This document shows, piece by piece, positions 27,311-37,794 of a stretch of 54,389 nt of DNA (the stretch's first letter is position 1; each line of letters begins with the position of its first letter). The DNA comes from Hyphomicrobiales bacterium (lineage in GTDB: Bacteria > Pseudomonadota > Alphaproteobacteria > Rhizobiales > Rhizobiaceae): assembly GCA_017305835.1 (NCBI GenBank), contig JAFKJY010000067.1, positions 1 through 54,389 on the forward strand, read 5' to 3'. Under the pieces are notes generated by a model. The model saw nothing but the letters and a program-made list of their open reading frames with translations. It was not told where the DNA came from and made no database searches. The translations under genes and the position numbers were made by a program.

Positions 27311-28135
27311 ATGGCAGGTGGAAACGGCCTCATGGCGGGCAAGCGCGGCCTCATCATGGGCGTCGCCAACAATCGCTCGATCGCCTGGGGCATCGCCAAG
27401 GCGCTGGCGGACCAGGGCGCCCAGATCGCGCTGACCTATCAGGGCGACGCCTTCAAGAAGCGCGTCGAGCCGCTGGCGGCCGAGCTGGGCGCCATGATCG
27501 TCGGCCATTGCGACGTCACCGAGATGGAGACGGTCGACGCCGTCTTCGACAAGCTGCGCAGCGAGTGGGGCCAGATCGACTTCCTCGTCCACGCCATCGC
27601 CTTTTCCGACAAGGACGAGCTGACCGGCCGCTACATCGACACCTCGCGCGACAACTTCCTGCGCTCGATGGACATCTCGGTCTATTCCTTCACGGCCGTG
27701 GCCAAGCGCGCCGAGGCCCTGATGACCGACGGCGGCTCGATGCTGACGCTGACCTATTACGGCGCCGAGAAGGTCATGCCGCACTACAACGTCATGGGCG
27801 TCGCCAAGGCCGCGCTCGAGGCGAGCGTGCGCTATCTCGCCGTCGACCTCGGCGGCGGCCGGATCCGCGTCAACGCGCTCTCGGCCGGCCCGATCAAGAC
27901 GCTCGCCGCCTCCGGCATCGGCGACTTCCGCTACATCCTGAAGTGGAACGAGTACAACGCGCCGCTGAAGCGCTCGGTGACCATCGAGGAGGTCGGCGAC
28001 ACCGCTCTCTACCTGCTGTCCGACATGTCGCGCGGCGTCACCGGCGAGGTGCTGCACGTCGATTCGGGCTACCACGTCGTCGGCATGAAGGCCGTCGATG
28101 CGCCGGACATCTCGGTGGTGAAAGAGAGTGAGTAG
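27311..28135 (+). CDS. fabI: Enoyl-[acyl-carrier-protein] reductase (NADH), FabI
   Basis: A 274-residue SDR-type enoyl-ACP reductase, the last step of each fatty-acid elongation cycle and the usual triclosan target. MAGKRGLIMGVANNRSIAWG is the divergent FabI cofactor motif. The catalytic Tyr159 and Lys166 form YNVMGVAK, the FabI-specific Y-x6-K spacing. ATG at 27311 has GGAG nine bases upstream; an earlier in-frame ATG (27281) precedes the RBS. A heptamer-repeat stem-loop begins nine bases after its stop. Confidence 0.95.
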   Translation: MAGGNGLMAGKRGLIMGVANNRSIAWGIAKALADQGAQIALTYQGDAFKKRVEPLAAELGAMIVGHCDVTEMETVDAVFDKLRSEWGQIDFLVHAIAFSDKDELTGRYIDTSRDNFLRSMDISVYSFTAVAKRAEALMTDGGSMLTLTYYGAEKVMPHYNVMGVAKAALEASVRYLAVDLGGGRIRVNALSAGPIKTLAASGIGDFRYILKWNEYNAPLKRSVTIEEVGDTALYLLSDMSRGVTGEVLHVDSGYHVVGMKAVDAPDISVVKESE

Positions 28136-28143
28136 GGAAGAGG

Positions 28144-28241
28144 GAATAGCGAATAGCGAATAGCGAATAGACAAGAACATGCATCCCTGAAAACGCGGCA
28201 CTGACTATTTCGCTACTCGCTACTCGCTACTCGCTACTCGC
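28144..28241. repeat. Stem-loop built from 7-bp tandem repeats (locus 1)
   Basis: Left arm: GAATAGC repeated 3.9 times (28144-28170). Then 34 unrelated bases. Right arm: CTATTTC followed by four perfect GCTACTC units (28212-28239) and GC. The right unit's complement is GAGTAGC, so each heptamer pair differs at one position (A against G). The array fills the fabI-phosphatase gap and ends three bases before an ATG. Confidence 0.8.
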
Positions 28242-28244
28242 TTC

Positions 28245-28838
28245 ATGACCATGCAACCTCCCATCTACATCGTCCGGCACGGCCTGACCGACTGGAACGC
28301 CGAGGCGCGGCTGCAGGGGCAGGCCGAGACCGATCTGAACGAGATCGGCCGCGGGCAGGCGACCGGCAACGGCCGCCGGCTGGCAGGGTTGATCTCCGAT
28401 CCCGAGGCCTGGGACTTCGTCGCCAGCCCGATGCGGCGCACGCGCCAGACCATGGAGCGCCTGCGCGCCGCGATGGGGCTGGCGCCGGACGGCTACCGCG
28501 CCGAGCCGCGGCTGGTCGAGGTGCATTTCGGCGACTGGCAGGGTTTCACGCTGGCCGAGCTGGAGGCGCGGCGGCCGGGCTGCATCGCCGAGCGCGAGGC
28601 CGACAAGTGGCACTTCCTGCCGCCCGGTGCGAGCGCGGAGAGCTACCAGATGCTGTCGGAGCGCGTGCGGCCCTGGCTGGAGGCCATCGACAGGCCGAGC
28701 GTCTGCGTCACCCATGGCGGCATCATCCGCACGGTCTTCCATATCGTCGAGGGGATGCCTGCGGCGCAGGCCGCTGCCATGCCGGTGCCGCAGGACAGGA
28801 TCCTGGAACTGCGCGACAGGCGGCTGCGCTGGCTGTGA
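28245..28838 (+). CDS. Histidine phosphatase family (phosphoglycerate mutase-like) protein
   Basis: A 197-residue branch-1 histidine phosphatase. The phospho-accepting His12 is in YIVRHGLTDWNAEARLQG, the second Arg/His pocket appears as MRRTRQTMERL, and the second catalytic His is in VCVTHGGIIR. These enzymes hydrolyse phosphomonoesters such as alpha-ribazole phosphate or sugar phosphates; substrate is not readable. ATG at 28245 or 28251 directly follows the heptamer repeats, with no Shine-Dalgarno visible, so initiation here is unusual. Confidence 0.88.
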   Translation: MTMQPPIYIVRHGLTDWNAEARLQGQAETDLNEIGRGQATGNGRRLAGLISDPEAWDFVASPMRRTRQTMERLRAAMGLAPDGYRAEPRLVEVHFGDWQGFTLAELEARRPGCIAEREADKWHFLPPGASAESYQMLSERVRPWLEAIDRPSVCVTHGGIIRTVFHIVEGMPAAQAAAMPVPQDRILELRDRRLRWL

Positions 28839-28863
28839 CCCGGTCGGGCCGGCTTCCGCTGGC

Positions 28864-29109
28864 CTACTGGATCAGCATGTCGGTGATCTGGTTGACGCCG
28901 TTCTTGGCTTCGTAGCTGAAGATGACTTCCTTGCCTTCCTGCAAGTCGCTGACGTCCATTTCGGGCGGCAGCTTGTAGGTCTTGCCGTCGTCCAGCACGA
29001 TCGTCATCTTGGCCGGGTCGAACTTCTTGACGGTGCCGTCGCCGTCGGCGGCAGCCGCGCTCCCCAGTGTCGCGGCCGTCACGAGAAGGGCCGCCAATAC
29101 TCTACGCAT
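28864..29109 (-). CDS. DUF1344 exported protein
   Basis: An 81-residue protein with a signal peptide (MRRVLAALLVTAATLGSAAA) and a compact beta-rich mature part (GTVKKFDPAKMTIVLDDGKTY; LQEGKEVIFSYEAKNGVN). The pattern fits DUF1344, small periplasmic OB-like proteins of rhizobia with unknown role. AGAGGAAG precedes the ATG. It converges on the phosphatase gene and is divergent from aroC. Frames extending far upstream on this strand are not coding. Confidence 0.85.
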   Translation of the reverse strand: MRRVLAALLVTAATLGSAAAADGDGTVKKFDPAKMTIVLDDGKTYKLPPEMDVSDLQEGKEVIFSYEAKNGVNQITDMLIQ

Positions 29110-30446
29110 GATTCTTCCTCTTGCGCCGGCGCTGCGCCCCACCGCAAGGCCGGTCTTGTTGGCATCATCAGAGCAGAAACCCCGCGATTTTGTCAAAACT
29201 AAAGCGTGCCGCCCGGAAGCAGGCCCGTTTGGGGATAACGGCACGCGCATAAACGGAGGCCTCAAAAGCGCCGGCGCCATTTGACCGTCGCCTGCTTCGC
29301 TCATAGAAGCGGGGCGGAAAACGCGCCGGGCCGGCCGGCGCGCCGGGGTCAGGCGATGTCGCACAACACTTTCGGCCACCTGTTCAGGGTGACGACCTGG
29401 GGCGAGAGCCATGGGCCCGCGCTCGGCTGCGTGGTCGACGGCTGTCCGCCCGGCATCCGCTTCCGCCTCGCCGACATCCAGGCCGAGCTCGACCGCCGCC
29501 GCCCCGGCCAGTCCCGCTTCGTCACCCAGCGGCGCGAGCCGGACGAGGTGAGGATCCTTTCCGGCGTGCTGGAGGACGGCGACCATCTCGTCACCACCGG
29601 AACGCCCGTCTCGATGATGATCGAGAACGTCGACCAGCGCTCGAAGGACTATGGCGAGATCGCCCGCCAGTTCCGCCCCGGCCATGCCGACTTCACCTAT
29701 CAGGAGAAATACGGCATCCGCGACTATCGCGGCGGCGGCCGCTCCTCGGCCCGCGAGACGGCCGCGCGGGTGGCGGCCGGTGCGCTCGCCCGCTTCGTCG
29801 TGCCGGGCATGAGCGTGCGCGGCGCGCTGGTGGCCGTGGGCGAGAAGGAGATCGACCGCTCGCGCTGGGAATGGGGCTTCGTGGAGGACCCCGAGAACCC
29901 GTTCTTCACCCCGGACCGCTCGTCGGTGAAACCCTTCTCGGACTATCTGGACGAGATCCGCAAGGCCGGCTCCTCGGTCGGCGCGGTGATCGAGATCGTC
30001 GCGGAAGGGGTGCCTGCCGGCCTCGGCGCGCCGATCTACGCCAAGCTCGACCAGGACATCGCCGGCGCGCTGATGTCGATCAACGCGGTCAAGGGCGTCG
30101 AGATCGGCGAAGGTTTCGCCGCCGCACGGCTGACGGGCGAGCAGAACGCCGACGAGATGCGCATGGGCAATGACGGCAAGCCGCTGTTCCTGTCCAACCA
30201 TGCCGGCGGCATCCTCGGCGGCATCTCGACCGGCCAGCCGGTCGTCGCCCGCTTCGCCGTCAAGCCGACCTCGTCGATCCTGACGCCGCGCCGCTCCGTC
30301 GACCTCGACGGCAACGACGTCGAGGTCCGCACCAAGGGCCGCCACGACCCCTGCGTCGGCATCCGCGCCGTGCCGATCGGCGAGGCGATGGTCGCCTGCG
30401 TGATAGCGGACCACTACCTGCGGCACAGGGGGCAGGTGGGGGAGCC

Positions 30447-30543
<97 letters not shown>

Positions 30544-30560
30544 GCGAGCGAAGCGAGCCA

Positions 30561-31661
30561 ATGCCCTACGATCAGAAGAAAGTCGTCGAAGCCATCCGCG
30601 CCTTCGAGCGCGGCGAGATCGTCGTCGTCATGGACGATGACGGCCGCGAGAACGAGGGCGACCTCATCGTCTCGGCGGTGCACTGCACGCCCGAGAAGAT
30701 GGCCTTCATCGTGCGCCATACGTCGGGCATCGTCTGCGCCCCGATGACGCGCGAGGACGCGCGCCGGCTCAACCTCGCCCCGATGGTGGCCGACAACGAC
30801 GCGCCGCACTCCACCGCCTTCACCGTCAGCGTCGACTTCAAGCACGGCACCACCACCGGCATCTCGGCCGAGGACCGCACGCTCACCGTGCGCAACCTCG
30901 CCAACGGCAATGTCGGCGGCTCCGACTTCGTGCGGCCGGGCCACATCTTCCCGCTGATCGCGCGCGAGGGCGGCGTGCTGATGCGCTCGGGCCATACGGA
31001 GGCGGCGGTGGACCTGTGCAGGCTCGCCGGCCTGCCGCCGGTCGGCGTCATCTGCGAGCTGGTCAACGACGACGGCACCGTCAAGCGCGGCCCGCAGGTC
31101 AGCGCCTTCGCCGCCGAGCACGGGCTGAAGCAGGTCTCCGTCGCCGACCTGATCGCCTACCGGCAGCGCAAGGAATCGCTCGTCGAGCGCATCGACGAGT
31201 TCGACATCGACACGCCCGGCGGCAAGGCCAGGGCCTATATCTACACGCTGCCCTGGGAGGTCATGCAGCACCTCGCCATCGTCTTCGGCGACATCCGCGA
31301 CGGCGTCGAGGTGCCGGTGCGGCTCCACCCCGAGGACGTCACCCGCGACGTGTTCGGCTCCGACGACCGCCTGCGCCAGTTCATGCGGACGCTGGGCGAG
31401 GGCGGCCGCGGCGTCATCGTCTACCTGCGCGAGGGCTCCGTCGGCGTCGGCCAGCGGCAGTCGCGCCACCGCACGGCCGGCGACCGCGAGGCCCATGACG
31501 AGGCGCTGAACCGCGAGAGCGAGTGGCGCGAGGTCGGGCTGGGCGCGCAGATCCTGCGCGACCTCGGCATCTCCTCGATCCGCCTTCTGTCGTCGCGCGA
31601 GCGCCACTATGTCGGCCTCGAGGGCTTCGGCATCGAGATCGTCGCGACCGACATCATGTGA
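30561..31661 (+). CDS. ribB: 3,4-dihydroxy-2-butanone 4-phosphate synthase with degenerate GTP cyclohydrolase II domain
   Basis: A 366-residue protein. The N-terminal RibB domain (about 1-205) is intact: DDDGRENEGDLI, HTSGIVCAPM, SGHTEAAVDL. It makes the four-carbon unit of riboflavin from ribulose 5-phosphate. The C-terminal part has the RibA fold, but where active RibA has a zinc-binding HSECLTGD and RRCDCG, this one reads HPEDVTRDVFGSDDRLRQ, with no Cys. The second activity is therefore probably lost (RibBX-like). No clear Shine-Dalgarno precedes the ATG; a TTG at 30483 in the repeat spacer is in frame but unlikely. Confidence 0.92.
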   Translation: MPYDQKKVVEAIRAFERGEIVVVMDDDGRENEGDLIVSAVHCTPEKMAFIVRHTSGIVCAPMTREDARRLNLAPMVADNDAPHSTAFTVSVDFKHGTTTGISAEDRTLTVRNLANGNVGGSDFVRPGHIFPLIAREGGVLMRSGHTEAAVDLCRLAGLPPVGVICELVNDDGTVKRGPQVSAFAAEHGLKQVSVADLIAYRQRKESLVERIDEFDIDTPGGKARAYIYTLPWEVMQHLAIVFGDIRDGVEVPVRLHPEDVTRDVFGSDDRLRQFMRTLGEGGRGVIVYLREGSVGVGQRQSRHRTAGDREAHDEALNRESEWREVGLGAQILRDLGISSIRLLSSRERHYVGLEGFGIEIVATDIM

Positions 31662-31740
31662 GGAGCCGGGACGTCCCGCATTCCGCTGCGGCCGCCGAGC
31701 CTGTATGCTGACGCAGAGGCAGGCGGGCGCGGAGGCGGCG

Positions 31741-32730
31741 ATGTGGGACTTCTCGATCGGCAGGACGTTGTCCGTGCTGGCGCTAACATGGCCGTTCATC
31801 CTGCTGCGGCTGGTCGTCTACTTCGCCATCACCGCGGCCTATGTGATCGCGACCGGCGTCGGCGCGGGCGTCGGCTACGGCATCGGCCACATCTGGAGCG
31901 ACCCCGATACGCCCTATGCCTTCGCCACCGGCGGCGGCTTCGTCGGCATCGCGCTGGTGGCGGTCGCCGTCTACTGGATGCGCGAATACATCCTCTACAT
32001 GGTCAAGGCCGCCCATATCGCGGCCATGGTGCATCTGGTCGACGGGCAGGCGATTCCCGGCGGCCAGGGCCAGGTCGCCTATGGGCGGCAGGTGGTGACG
32101 GCTCGCTTCGCCGAGGCCAACGTGCTGTTCGTCCTCGATCAGCTCGTCAAGGGCGTGATCCGCGTCATCACCGGCCTGCTCGGCGGGGTGGCGGCCTTCC
32201 TGCCGATCCCCGGCCTGCAGGGGCTGGTGCGCTTCCTCAACACGATAGTGCGGCTGTCGCTCACCTATGTCGACGAGGTCGTGCTCGCCTACGACATCCG
32301 CGTGCAGAGCACCGAGCCGTTCGAGACCGCGCGCCGCGCCGTCGTGCTCTACGCGCAGAACGCCGCGGTGATGGTGAAGAACGCCGTCTGGCTGGCGATC
32401 ATGCTGTGGGTGCTCACCGCCGTGATCTTTCTCGTCATGCTCGCGCCCGCCGGCGCCATCCTCTACATGATGCCCGGCCAGCTCGCCGGCTGGTCCTTCG
32501 TGCTCGCCATCGTCTTCGCCTGGGCGCTGAAGGCGGCGCTGCTCGATCCCTTCGCGGTCTGTGCGCTGATGCAGGTCTATTTCCGGACGATCGAGGGGCA
32601 GGAGCCCGATCCAGAATGGGATAGCCGGCTGGCTACGGCCTCGCGCCATTTCCGCGAGCTGGCCGGCAAGGCGATCGATGCGGTGACGCCGCCCGGCCGG
32701 CGCGGCGCCGGCTCCGCCGCCCCGGCATGA
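31741..32730 (+). CDS. Multi-pass membrane protein of unknown function
   Basis: A 329-residue protein with about five hydrophobic segments: LALTWPFILLRLVVYFAITA (about 12-31), a Gly-rich VGAGVGYGIG, FVGIALVAVAVYWM, then a soluble stretch (about 85-210). Two C-terminal helices follow (WLAIMLWVLTAVIFLVMLAP; WSFVLAIVFAWALKAALLDP). The C-terminal tail is polar. GGAGG precedes the ATG. I do not recognise the family; the pattern repeats in alphaproteobacteria as a conserved hypothetical. Located between ribB and the deacetylase gene, same strand. Confidence 0.75.
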   Translation: MWDFSIGRTLSVLALTWPFILLRLVVYFAITAAYVIATGVGAGVGYGIGHIWSDPDTPYAFATGGGFVGIALVAVAVYWMREYILYMVKAAHIAAMVHLVDGQAIPGGQGQVAYGRQVVTARFAEANVLFVLDQLVKGVIRVITGLLGGVAAFLPIPGLQGLVRFLNTIVRLSLTYVDEVVLAYDIRVQSTEPFETARRAVVLYAQNAAVMVKNAVWLAIMLWVLTAVIFLVMLAPAGAILYMMPGQLAGWSFVLAIVFAWALKAALLDPFAVCALMQVYFRTIEGQEPDPEWDSRLATASRHFRELAGKAIDAVTPPGRRGAGSAAPA

Positions 32731-32804
32731 GGCGCCGGCGCGGCGCCTGTTGAAGCCGCCGCGCCGCGCATGGCCAAAGCAGCCGCGAGGGCCTATACCG
32801 GGCC

Positions 32805-33731
<927 letters not shown>

Positions 33732-33733
33732 CG

Positions 33734-33994
33734 ATGGCCGACGAAGCCGCCCGCAGCAACGACGACATCAAGGCGATGAGCTTCGAGAAGGCGCTCGCGG
33801 CGCTGGAGAAGATCGTCGACGACCTCGAGCGCGGCGACGTACCGCTCGACGAATCGATCCGCATCTACGAGCGCGGCGAGGCGCTGAAGGCCCATTGCGA
33901 GGCACTCCTCAAGTCCGCCGAGGACAAGGTCGAGAAGATCCGCCTGTCGCGCGACGGCAAGCCGGCCGGCACCGAGCCGCTCGACGGGGAATAG
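33734..33994 (+). CDS. xseB: Exodeoxyribonuclease VII small subunit
   Basis: An 86-residue helical protein that assembles in several copies on XseA to form exonuclease VII, which degrades single-stranded [23 protein letters not shown] and [18 protein letters not shown] are the diagnostic coiled-coil helices. ATG at 33734 has AGAGGA six bases upstream; the ATG at 33728 overlaps the previous stop (ATGA) but lacks an RBS. xseB commonly neighbours dxs; here a TA module and a pirin gene lie between them. xseA is not in the window. Confidence 0.95.
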   Translation: MADEAARSNDDIKAMSFEKALAALEKIVDDLERGDVPLDESIRIYERGEALKAHCEALLKSAEDKVEKIRLSRDGKPAGTEPLDGE

Positions 33995-34003
33995 GCCGCG
34001 CAG

Positions 34004-34053
34004 TTGAAAATCGGGACGGATCGGCCTACCTTAGCCAGACTTAGCTAAGGAGT
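34004..34053 (+). promoter_or_regulatory. Promoter and operator of the phd-vapC module
   Basis: TTGAAA (34004-34009), 17 bases, TACCTT (34027-34032). The inverted repeat CCTTAGC, eight bases, GCTAAGG (34029-34050) overlaps the -10 and most of the AAGGAG ribosome-binding site, so a bound antitoxin could block both transcription and initiation. Confidence 0.6.
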
Positions 34054-34061
34054 TTTCGGCT

Positions 34062-34319
34062 ATGCCGACCGTCAACATGCTGGAGGCGAAGACCTCTCTG
34101 TCGAAGCTCGTCGAGGCCGTGGAAAGTGGTGCCGAGACGGAGATCGTGATCGCGCGCAACGGCAAGCCGGCGGCCAAGCTGGTGCCGCTCGATGCGGCTC
34201 CGAAGGGAAAGCGCCGTCTGGGGTTGGCTGCCGGCAAATATCCGCCTCTCGACTATGAGAAGTTCCAGGCGCTGGATGCCGAGGTCGCCCGCATGTTTTT
34301 CGGCGACGACGAGAAGTGA
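34062..34319 (+). CDS. Phd/YefM-family antitoxin
   Basis: An 85-residue protein with the Phd signature: VNMLEAKTSLSKLVEAVESG, then EIVIARNGKPAAKLVPLD, forming the N-terminal DNA-binding dimer. The C-terminal YPPLDYEKFQALDAEVARMFF should bind and inhibit the toxin encoded next. AAGGAG is nine bases from the ATG. It overlaps the toxin gene by four bases. The DNA is less GC-rich than flanking core genes, consistent with transfer. Confidence 0.9.
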   Translation: MPTVNMLEAKTSLSKLVEAVESGAETEIVIARNGKPAAKLVPLDAAPKGKRRLGLAAGKYPPLDYEKFQALDAEVARMFFGDDEK

Positions 34320-34714
34320 GGCTTCTCCTCGATACGCACGTCGCTGTCTGGTCCACAAACACGCCTGACCGCATTCCCGCTCGCGCTCGGGCGGCGATTG
34401 AAGATCGTCGCAATGAGGTGTTCGTTTCGGCGGCGGCGATCTGGGAAGTGGCGATCAAGTATCCACTCGGCAGGACTGACGGGCCACCTGTGTCCGCCTA
34501 TCAGTTGATTGTGGAGTTCGAGCGCGTGGACTTCAGGGTTCTCGACATCAACTCTGCCCATGCGGCCTTCGTGGAGCGACTGCCTCTCCATCATGGCGAT
34601 CCGTTCGACCGGCTGATGCTGGCGCAGGCGATGGTCGAGAATCTTCAGCTTGTGACGTTCGACCGCCAGTTGATACGCTACGGCGCTCCGGTCCTGACAT
34701 GGGGCCAGACCTGA
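34316..34714 (+). CDS. PIN-domain ribonuclease toxin (VapC family)
   Basis: A 132-residue PIN-domain toxin partnered with the Phd-type antitoxin. Acidic residues: Asp6 (LLLDTHVAVW), Glu44 (AAIWEVAIK), Asp95 and Asp98 (HHGDPFDRLMLAQA) and Asp116 (VTFDRQLI). The HHGDPFDR motif marks the VapC subgroup usually paired with Phd-type, not VapB-type, antitoxins. GTG start overlapping the antitoxin stop (GTGA). Hand-counted GC is 62% over 34321-34380 against 73% over 34861-34920 in the pirin gene. Confidence 0.9.
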   Translation: MRLLLDTHVAVWSTNTPDRIPARARAAIEDRRNEVFVSAAAIWEVAIKYPLGRTDGPPVSAYQLIVEFERVDFRVLDINSAHAAFVERLPLHHGDPFDRLMLAQAMVENLQLVTFDRQLIRYGAPVLTWGQT

Positions 34715-34730
34715 CCGCGCGGAGGTCGAG

Positions 34731-35651
34731 ATGAGCTTCTTTCCCGGCAAGGACCCGCTGCCCGGCGATGCATTCGCCTGCGACGCAATCGAGACGCTGA
34801 TCGTTCCGCGCTCGAGCGACATCGGCGGCTTCGAGGTGCGCCGCGCGCTGCCGTCGGCGCGCCGCCGACTCGTCGGCCCGTTCATCTTCTTCGACCGGAT
34901 GGGCCCGGCGTTGCTGCGCGCCGGCCAGTCCTTCGACGTCAAGCCGCACCCGCATATCGGGCTTTCCACCGTCACCTACCTGTTCGACGGCAATGTGCGC
35001 CATCGCGATTCGCTCGGCACCGAGATGGTGATCAAGCCGGGCGACGTGAACCTGATGACGGCCGGCCGCGGCATCGTCCATTCCGAGCGCATGCCGGAGG
35101 AGCTGCACGGCTCCGAGATGGGCCTTTCCGGCCTCCAGACCTGGCTGGCGCTGCCGCAGGAGCGGGAGGAGGACGCGCCGCATTTCGAGAGCACCGCCCA
35201 CGCCGAGCTGCCGGAGATCGAGGCCTCCGGCGTCTCCGGCCGGCTGGTGATCGGCGAGTTAGACGGGCTGAGATCGCCCGTGCGCACCGCCACCGACACG
35301 CTCTATGCCGACATCCGGCTCGACCCCGGCGCCAGCATCGCGATTCCCGCCCGCGCCGAGGAACGCGCGATCTACACGCTGTCGGGCGAGGTCGATATCG
35401 CCGGCGACGTCTTCCCGGCCGACCGGCTGCTGGTGTTTCGCCCCGGCGACGAGATCGTGGTGAGGGCCGGACGCGGCGCCCATTTCATGCTGTTCGGCGG
35501 CGCCGCGCTCGGCTCGCGCCGCTACATCTGGTGGAACTTCGTCTCCTCCTCGAAGGAGCGCATCGAGCAGGCCAAGGAGGAATGGCGCACCGGCCGCTTC
35601 GACATCGTGCCGGGCGACGAGGAGGAGTTCGTGCCGCTGCCGGAAGGCTGA
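34731..35651 (+). CDS. Pirin family protein
   Basis: A 306-residue bicupin. The N-terminal cupin has the metal-binding set [15 protein letters not shown] (His-x-His and a later Glu/His), and [13 protein letters not shown] supplies the fourth ligand. The C-terminal cupin ([20 protein letters not shown]) is typical of pirins, and the protein ends with the helical [16 protein letters not shown]. Pirins are Fe-binding quercetinase-like or regulatory proteins; its function here is unknown. It lies 16 bases after the TA module, likely separated from xseB by that insertion. Confidence 0.92.
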   Translation: MSFFPGKDPLPGDAFACDAIETLIVPRSSDIGGFEVRRALPSARRRLVGPFIFFDRMGPALLRAGQSFDVKPHPHIGLSTVTYLFDGNVRHRDSLGTEMVIKPGDVNLMTAGRGIVHSERMPEELHGSEMGLSGLQTWLALPQEREEDAPHFESTAHAELPEIEASGVSGRLVIGELDGLRSPVRTATDTLYADIRLDPGASIAIPARAEERAIYTLSGEVDIAGDVFPADRLLVFRPGDEIVVRAGRGAHFMLFGGAALGSRRYIWWNFVSSSKERIEQAKEEWRTGRFDIVPGDEEEFVPLPEG

Positions 35652-35743
35652 GCTTCCGCCGCAATGCCGCCGCGCGCCGCGTTTACTTTGGCGGATCGAA
35701 GGCCTATGTCCTCCCCAGCAACGATCCGAGGTGCGCAGCCAAC

Positions 35744-37657
35744 GTGAAATCGCCGCCCGAAACGCCGCTCCTCGACACCGTCCGCATCCCGGCGGACCTG
35801 CGCAAGCTGCCCGAATCCGACCTGCCGCGGCTTGCCGCCGAAGTCCGCGCCGAGATGATCGACGCGGTGTCGCAGACCGGCGGCCATCTCGGAGCCGGGC
35901 TCGGCGTGGTCGAACTGACGGTCGCGCTGCACTACGTGTTCGACACGCCGGACGACCGGCTGATCTGGGACGTCGGCCATCAGGCCTATCCGCACAAGAT
36001 TCTCACCGGCCGCCGCGACCGCATCCGCACGCTGCGGCAGGAGGGCGGGCTGTCGGGCTTCACGAAAAGGTCCGAGAGCGAGTACGATCCGTTCGGCGCG
36101 GCGCATTCCTCGACCTCCATTTCGGCCGGGCTCGGCATGGCGGTGGCCCGCGACCTGTCGGGCGGCCGGCGCAACGTGATCGCCGTCATCGGCGACGGCG
36201 CGATGTCGGCCGGCATGGCCTACGAGGCGATGAACAATGCCGGCGCGCTGGACGCCCGCCTGATCGTCATCCTCAACGACAACGACATGTCGATCGCGCC
36301 GCCGTCGGGCGCGATGAGCCACTATCTGGCGCGTCTCGCCTCCGGCTCGACCTATGCCGGCATCCGCGACTTCGGCAAGAAGCTGACCTCCTATCTCGGC
36401 AAGCGCGTCGACCGCGCGGTGACGCGGGCCGTCGAGCATGCGCGCGGCTACGTCACCGGAGGCACGTTGTTCGAGGAGCTGGGCTTCTTCCACATCGGTC
36501 CGATCGACGGCCATGATCTGGAGCATCTGGTGCCGGTGCTGCGCAACGTGCGCGACAACGGCAACGGGCCGGTGCTCATCCACGTCGTCACCAAGAAGGG
36601 CAAGGGCTACGCGCCGGCGGAAGCCGCCGCCGACAAGTATCACGGCGTCAACCGCTTCGACGTCATCACCGGCGCGCAGGCCAAGCCCGCCAGCAACGCG
36701 CCGAGCTACACCAAGGTCTTCGCGCAGGCGCTGGTGCAGGAGGCACACGAGGACGAGCGCATCGTCGCCGTCACCGCCGCCATGCCGTCGGGCACCGGCC
36801 TCGACCTGTTCGGCGAGGCGTTCCCGAAGCGCACCTTCGACGTCGGCATCGCCGAGCAGCATGCCGTGACCTTCGCGGCGGGGCTGGCCACCGAGGGCTA
36901 CAGGCCCTTCTGCGCGATCTATTCGACTTTCCTCCAGCGCGCCTACGACCAGGTCGTGCACGACGTGGCGATCCAGAAGCTGCCGGTGCGCTTCGCCATC
37001 GACCGTGCCGGCTTCGTCGGCGCCGACGGCGCGACCCATTGCGGCGCCTTCGACACCACCTTCCTCGCCTCGCTGCCCGGCTTCGTCGTGATGGCGGCCG
37101 CCGACGAGGCGGAGCTGAAGCACATGGTGCGCACCGCCGCCGCCTATGACGACGGGCCGATCTCCTTCCGCTATCCGCGCGGCGACGGCGTCGGCGTCGA
37201 GATGCCGGAGCGCGGCGCCGTGCTCGACATCGGCAAGGGCAGGGTGCTGCGCGAGGGCACCAAGGTCGCCCTTCTCTCGCTCGGCACGCGCCTGCAGGAC
37301 TGCCTGGCGGCGGCCGAGGAACTGGAGGCGGCGGGCCTGTCGACGACGGTCGCCGACGCCCGCTTCGCCAAGCCGCTCGACACCGATCTCGTCGCGCGGC
37401 TCGCCCGCGAGCACCAGGTGCTGGTCACGGTCGAGGAAGGCGCGGTCGGCGGCTTCGGCAGCCAGGTGCTGCATTTCCTCGCGGCCGCCGGACTGCTCGA
37501 CAACGGACTGAAGGTGCGCTCGCTGGTGCTGCCGGATCTGTTCGTCGACCACGCCAAGCCGGAGAAGATGTACGCCGCCGCCGGCCTCGACCATGCCGGC
37601 ATCGTGCGCACCGTCTTTGCCGCGCTCGGCAGCGGCGTCGCCGCCGCGCGCGCCTGA
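35744..37657 (+). CDS. dxs: 1-deoxy-D-xylulose-5-phosphate synthase
   Basis: A 637-residue thiamine-diphosphate enzyme condensing pyruvate and glyceraldehyde 3-phosphate, the first and flux-setting MEP step. [17 protein letters not shown], the TPP motif [16 protein letters not shown] and [14 protein letters not shown] are diagnostic. GTG at 35744 gives [19 protein letters not shown], matching rhizobial Dxs; no ATG in frame fits. A weak promoter TTTACT-N17-TATGTC lies at 35682-35710. A strong nested hairpin follows the stop. ispE and ispH, also in the window, act later in the pathway. Confidence 0.96.
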   Translation: MKSPPETPLLDTVRIPADLRKLPESDLPRLAAEVRAEMIDAVSQTGGHLGAGLGVVELTVALHYVFDTPDDRLIWDVGHQAYPHKILTGRRDRIRTLRQEGGLSGFTKRSESEYDPFGAAHSSTSISAGLGMAVARDLSGGRRNVIAVIGDGAMSAGMAYEAMNNAGALDARLIVILNDNDMSIAPPSGAMSHYLARLASGSTYAGIRDFGKKLTSYLGKRVDRAVTRAVEHARGYVTGGTLFEELGFFHIGPIDGHDLEHLVPVLRNVRDNGNGPVLIHVVTKKGKGYAPAEAAADKYHGVNRFDVITGAQAKPASNAPSYTKVFAQALVQEAHEDERIVAVTAAMPSGTGLDLFGEAFPKRTFDVGIAEQHAVTFAAGLATEGYRPFCAIYSTFLQRAYDQVVHDVAIQKLPVRFAIDRAGFVGADGATHCGAFDTTFLASLPGFVVMAAADEAELKHMVRTAAAYDDGPISFRYPRGDGVGVEMPERGAVLDIGKGRVLREGTKVALLSLGTRLQDCLAAAEELEAAGLSTTVADARFAKPLDTDLVARLAREHQVLVTVEEGAVGGFGSQVLHFLAAAGLLDNGLKVRSLVLPDLFVDHAKPEKMYAAAGLDHAGIVRTVFAALGSGVAAARA

Positions 37658-37675
37658 CCGGCTTGAATCAGATCC

Positions 37676-37712
37676 TCCGCAGGCCGGCTTAACCGGCTGT
37701 TCAGCCTGCGGA
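37676..37712 (+). terminator. Terminator after dxs, nested hairpin
   Basis: TCCGCAGGC / GCCTGCGGA (37676-37684, 37704-37712), perfect 9-bp arms, enclosing a second stem GCCGG-CTTAA-CCGGC (37683-37697), followed by TTCTCCCTTTCCTT. Inner and outer stems overlap slightly, so only one can form fully at a time. Confidence 0.55.
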
Positions 37713-37794
37713 TTCTCCCTTTCCTTACCGTCTTCCTTGGCCGTTCCGAAAGCTGCGCCTGATAGACCGGCAGTGGGACAGGGAGACAAAAACA

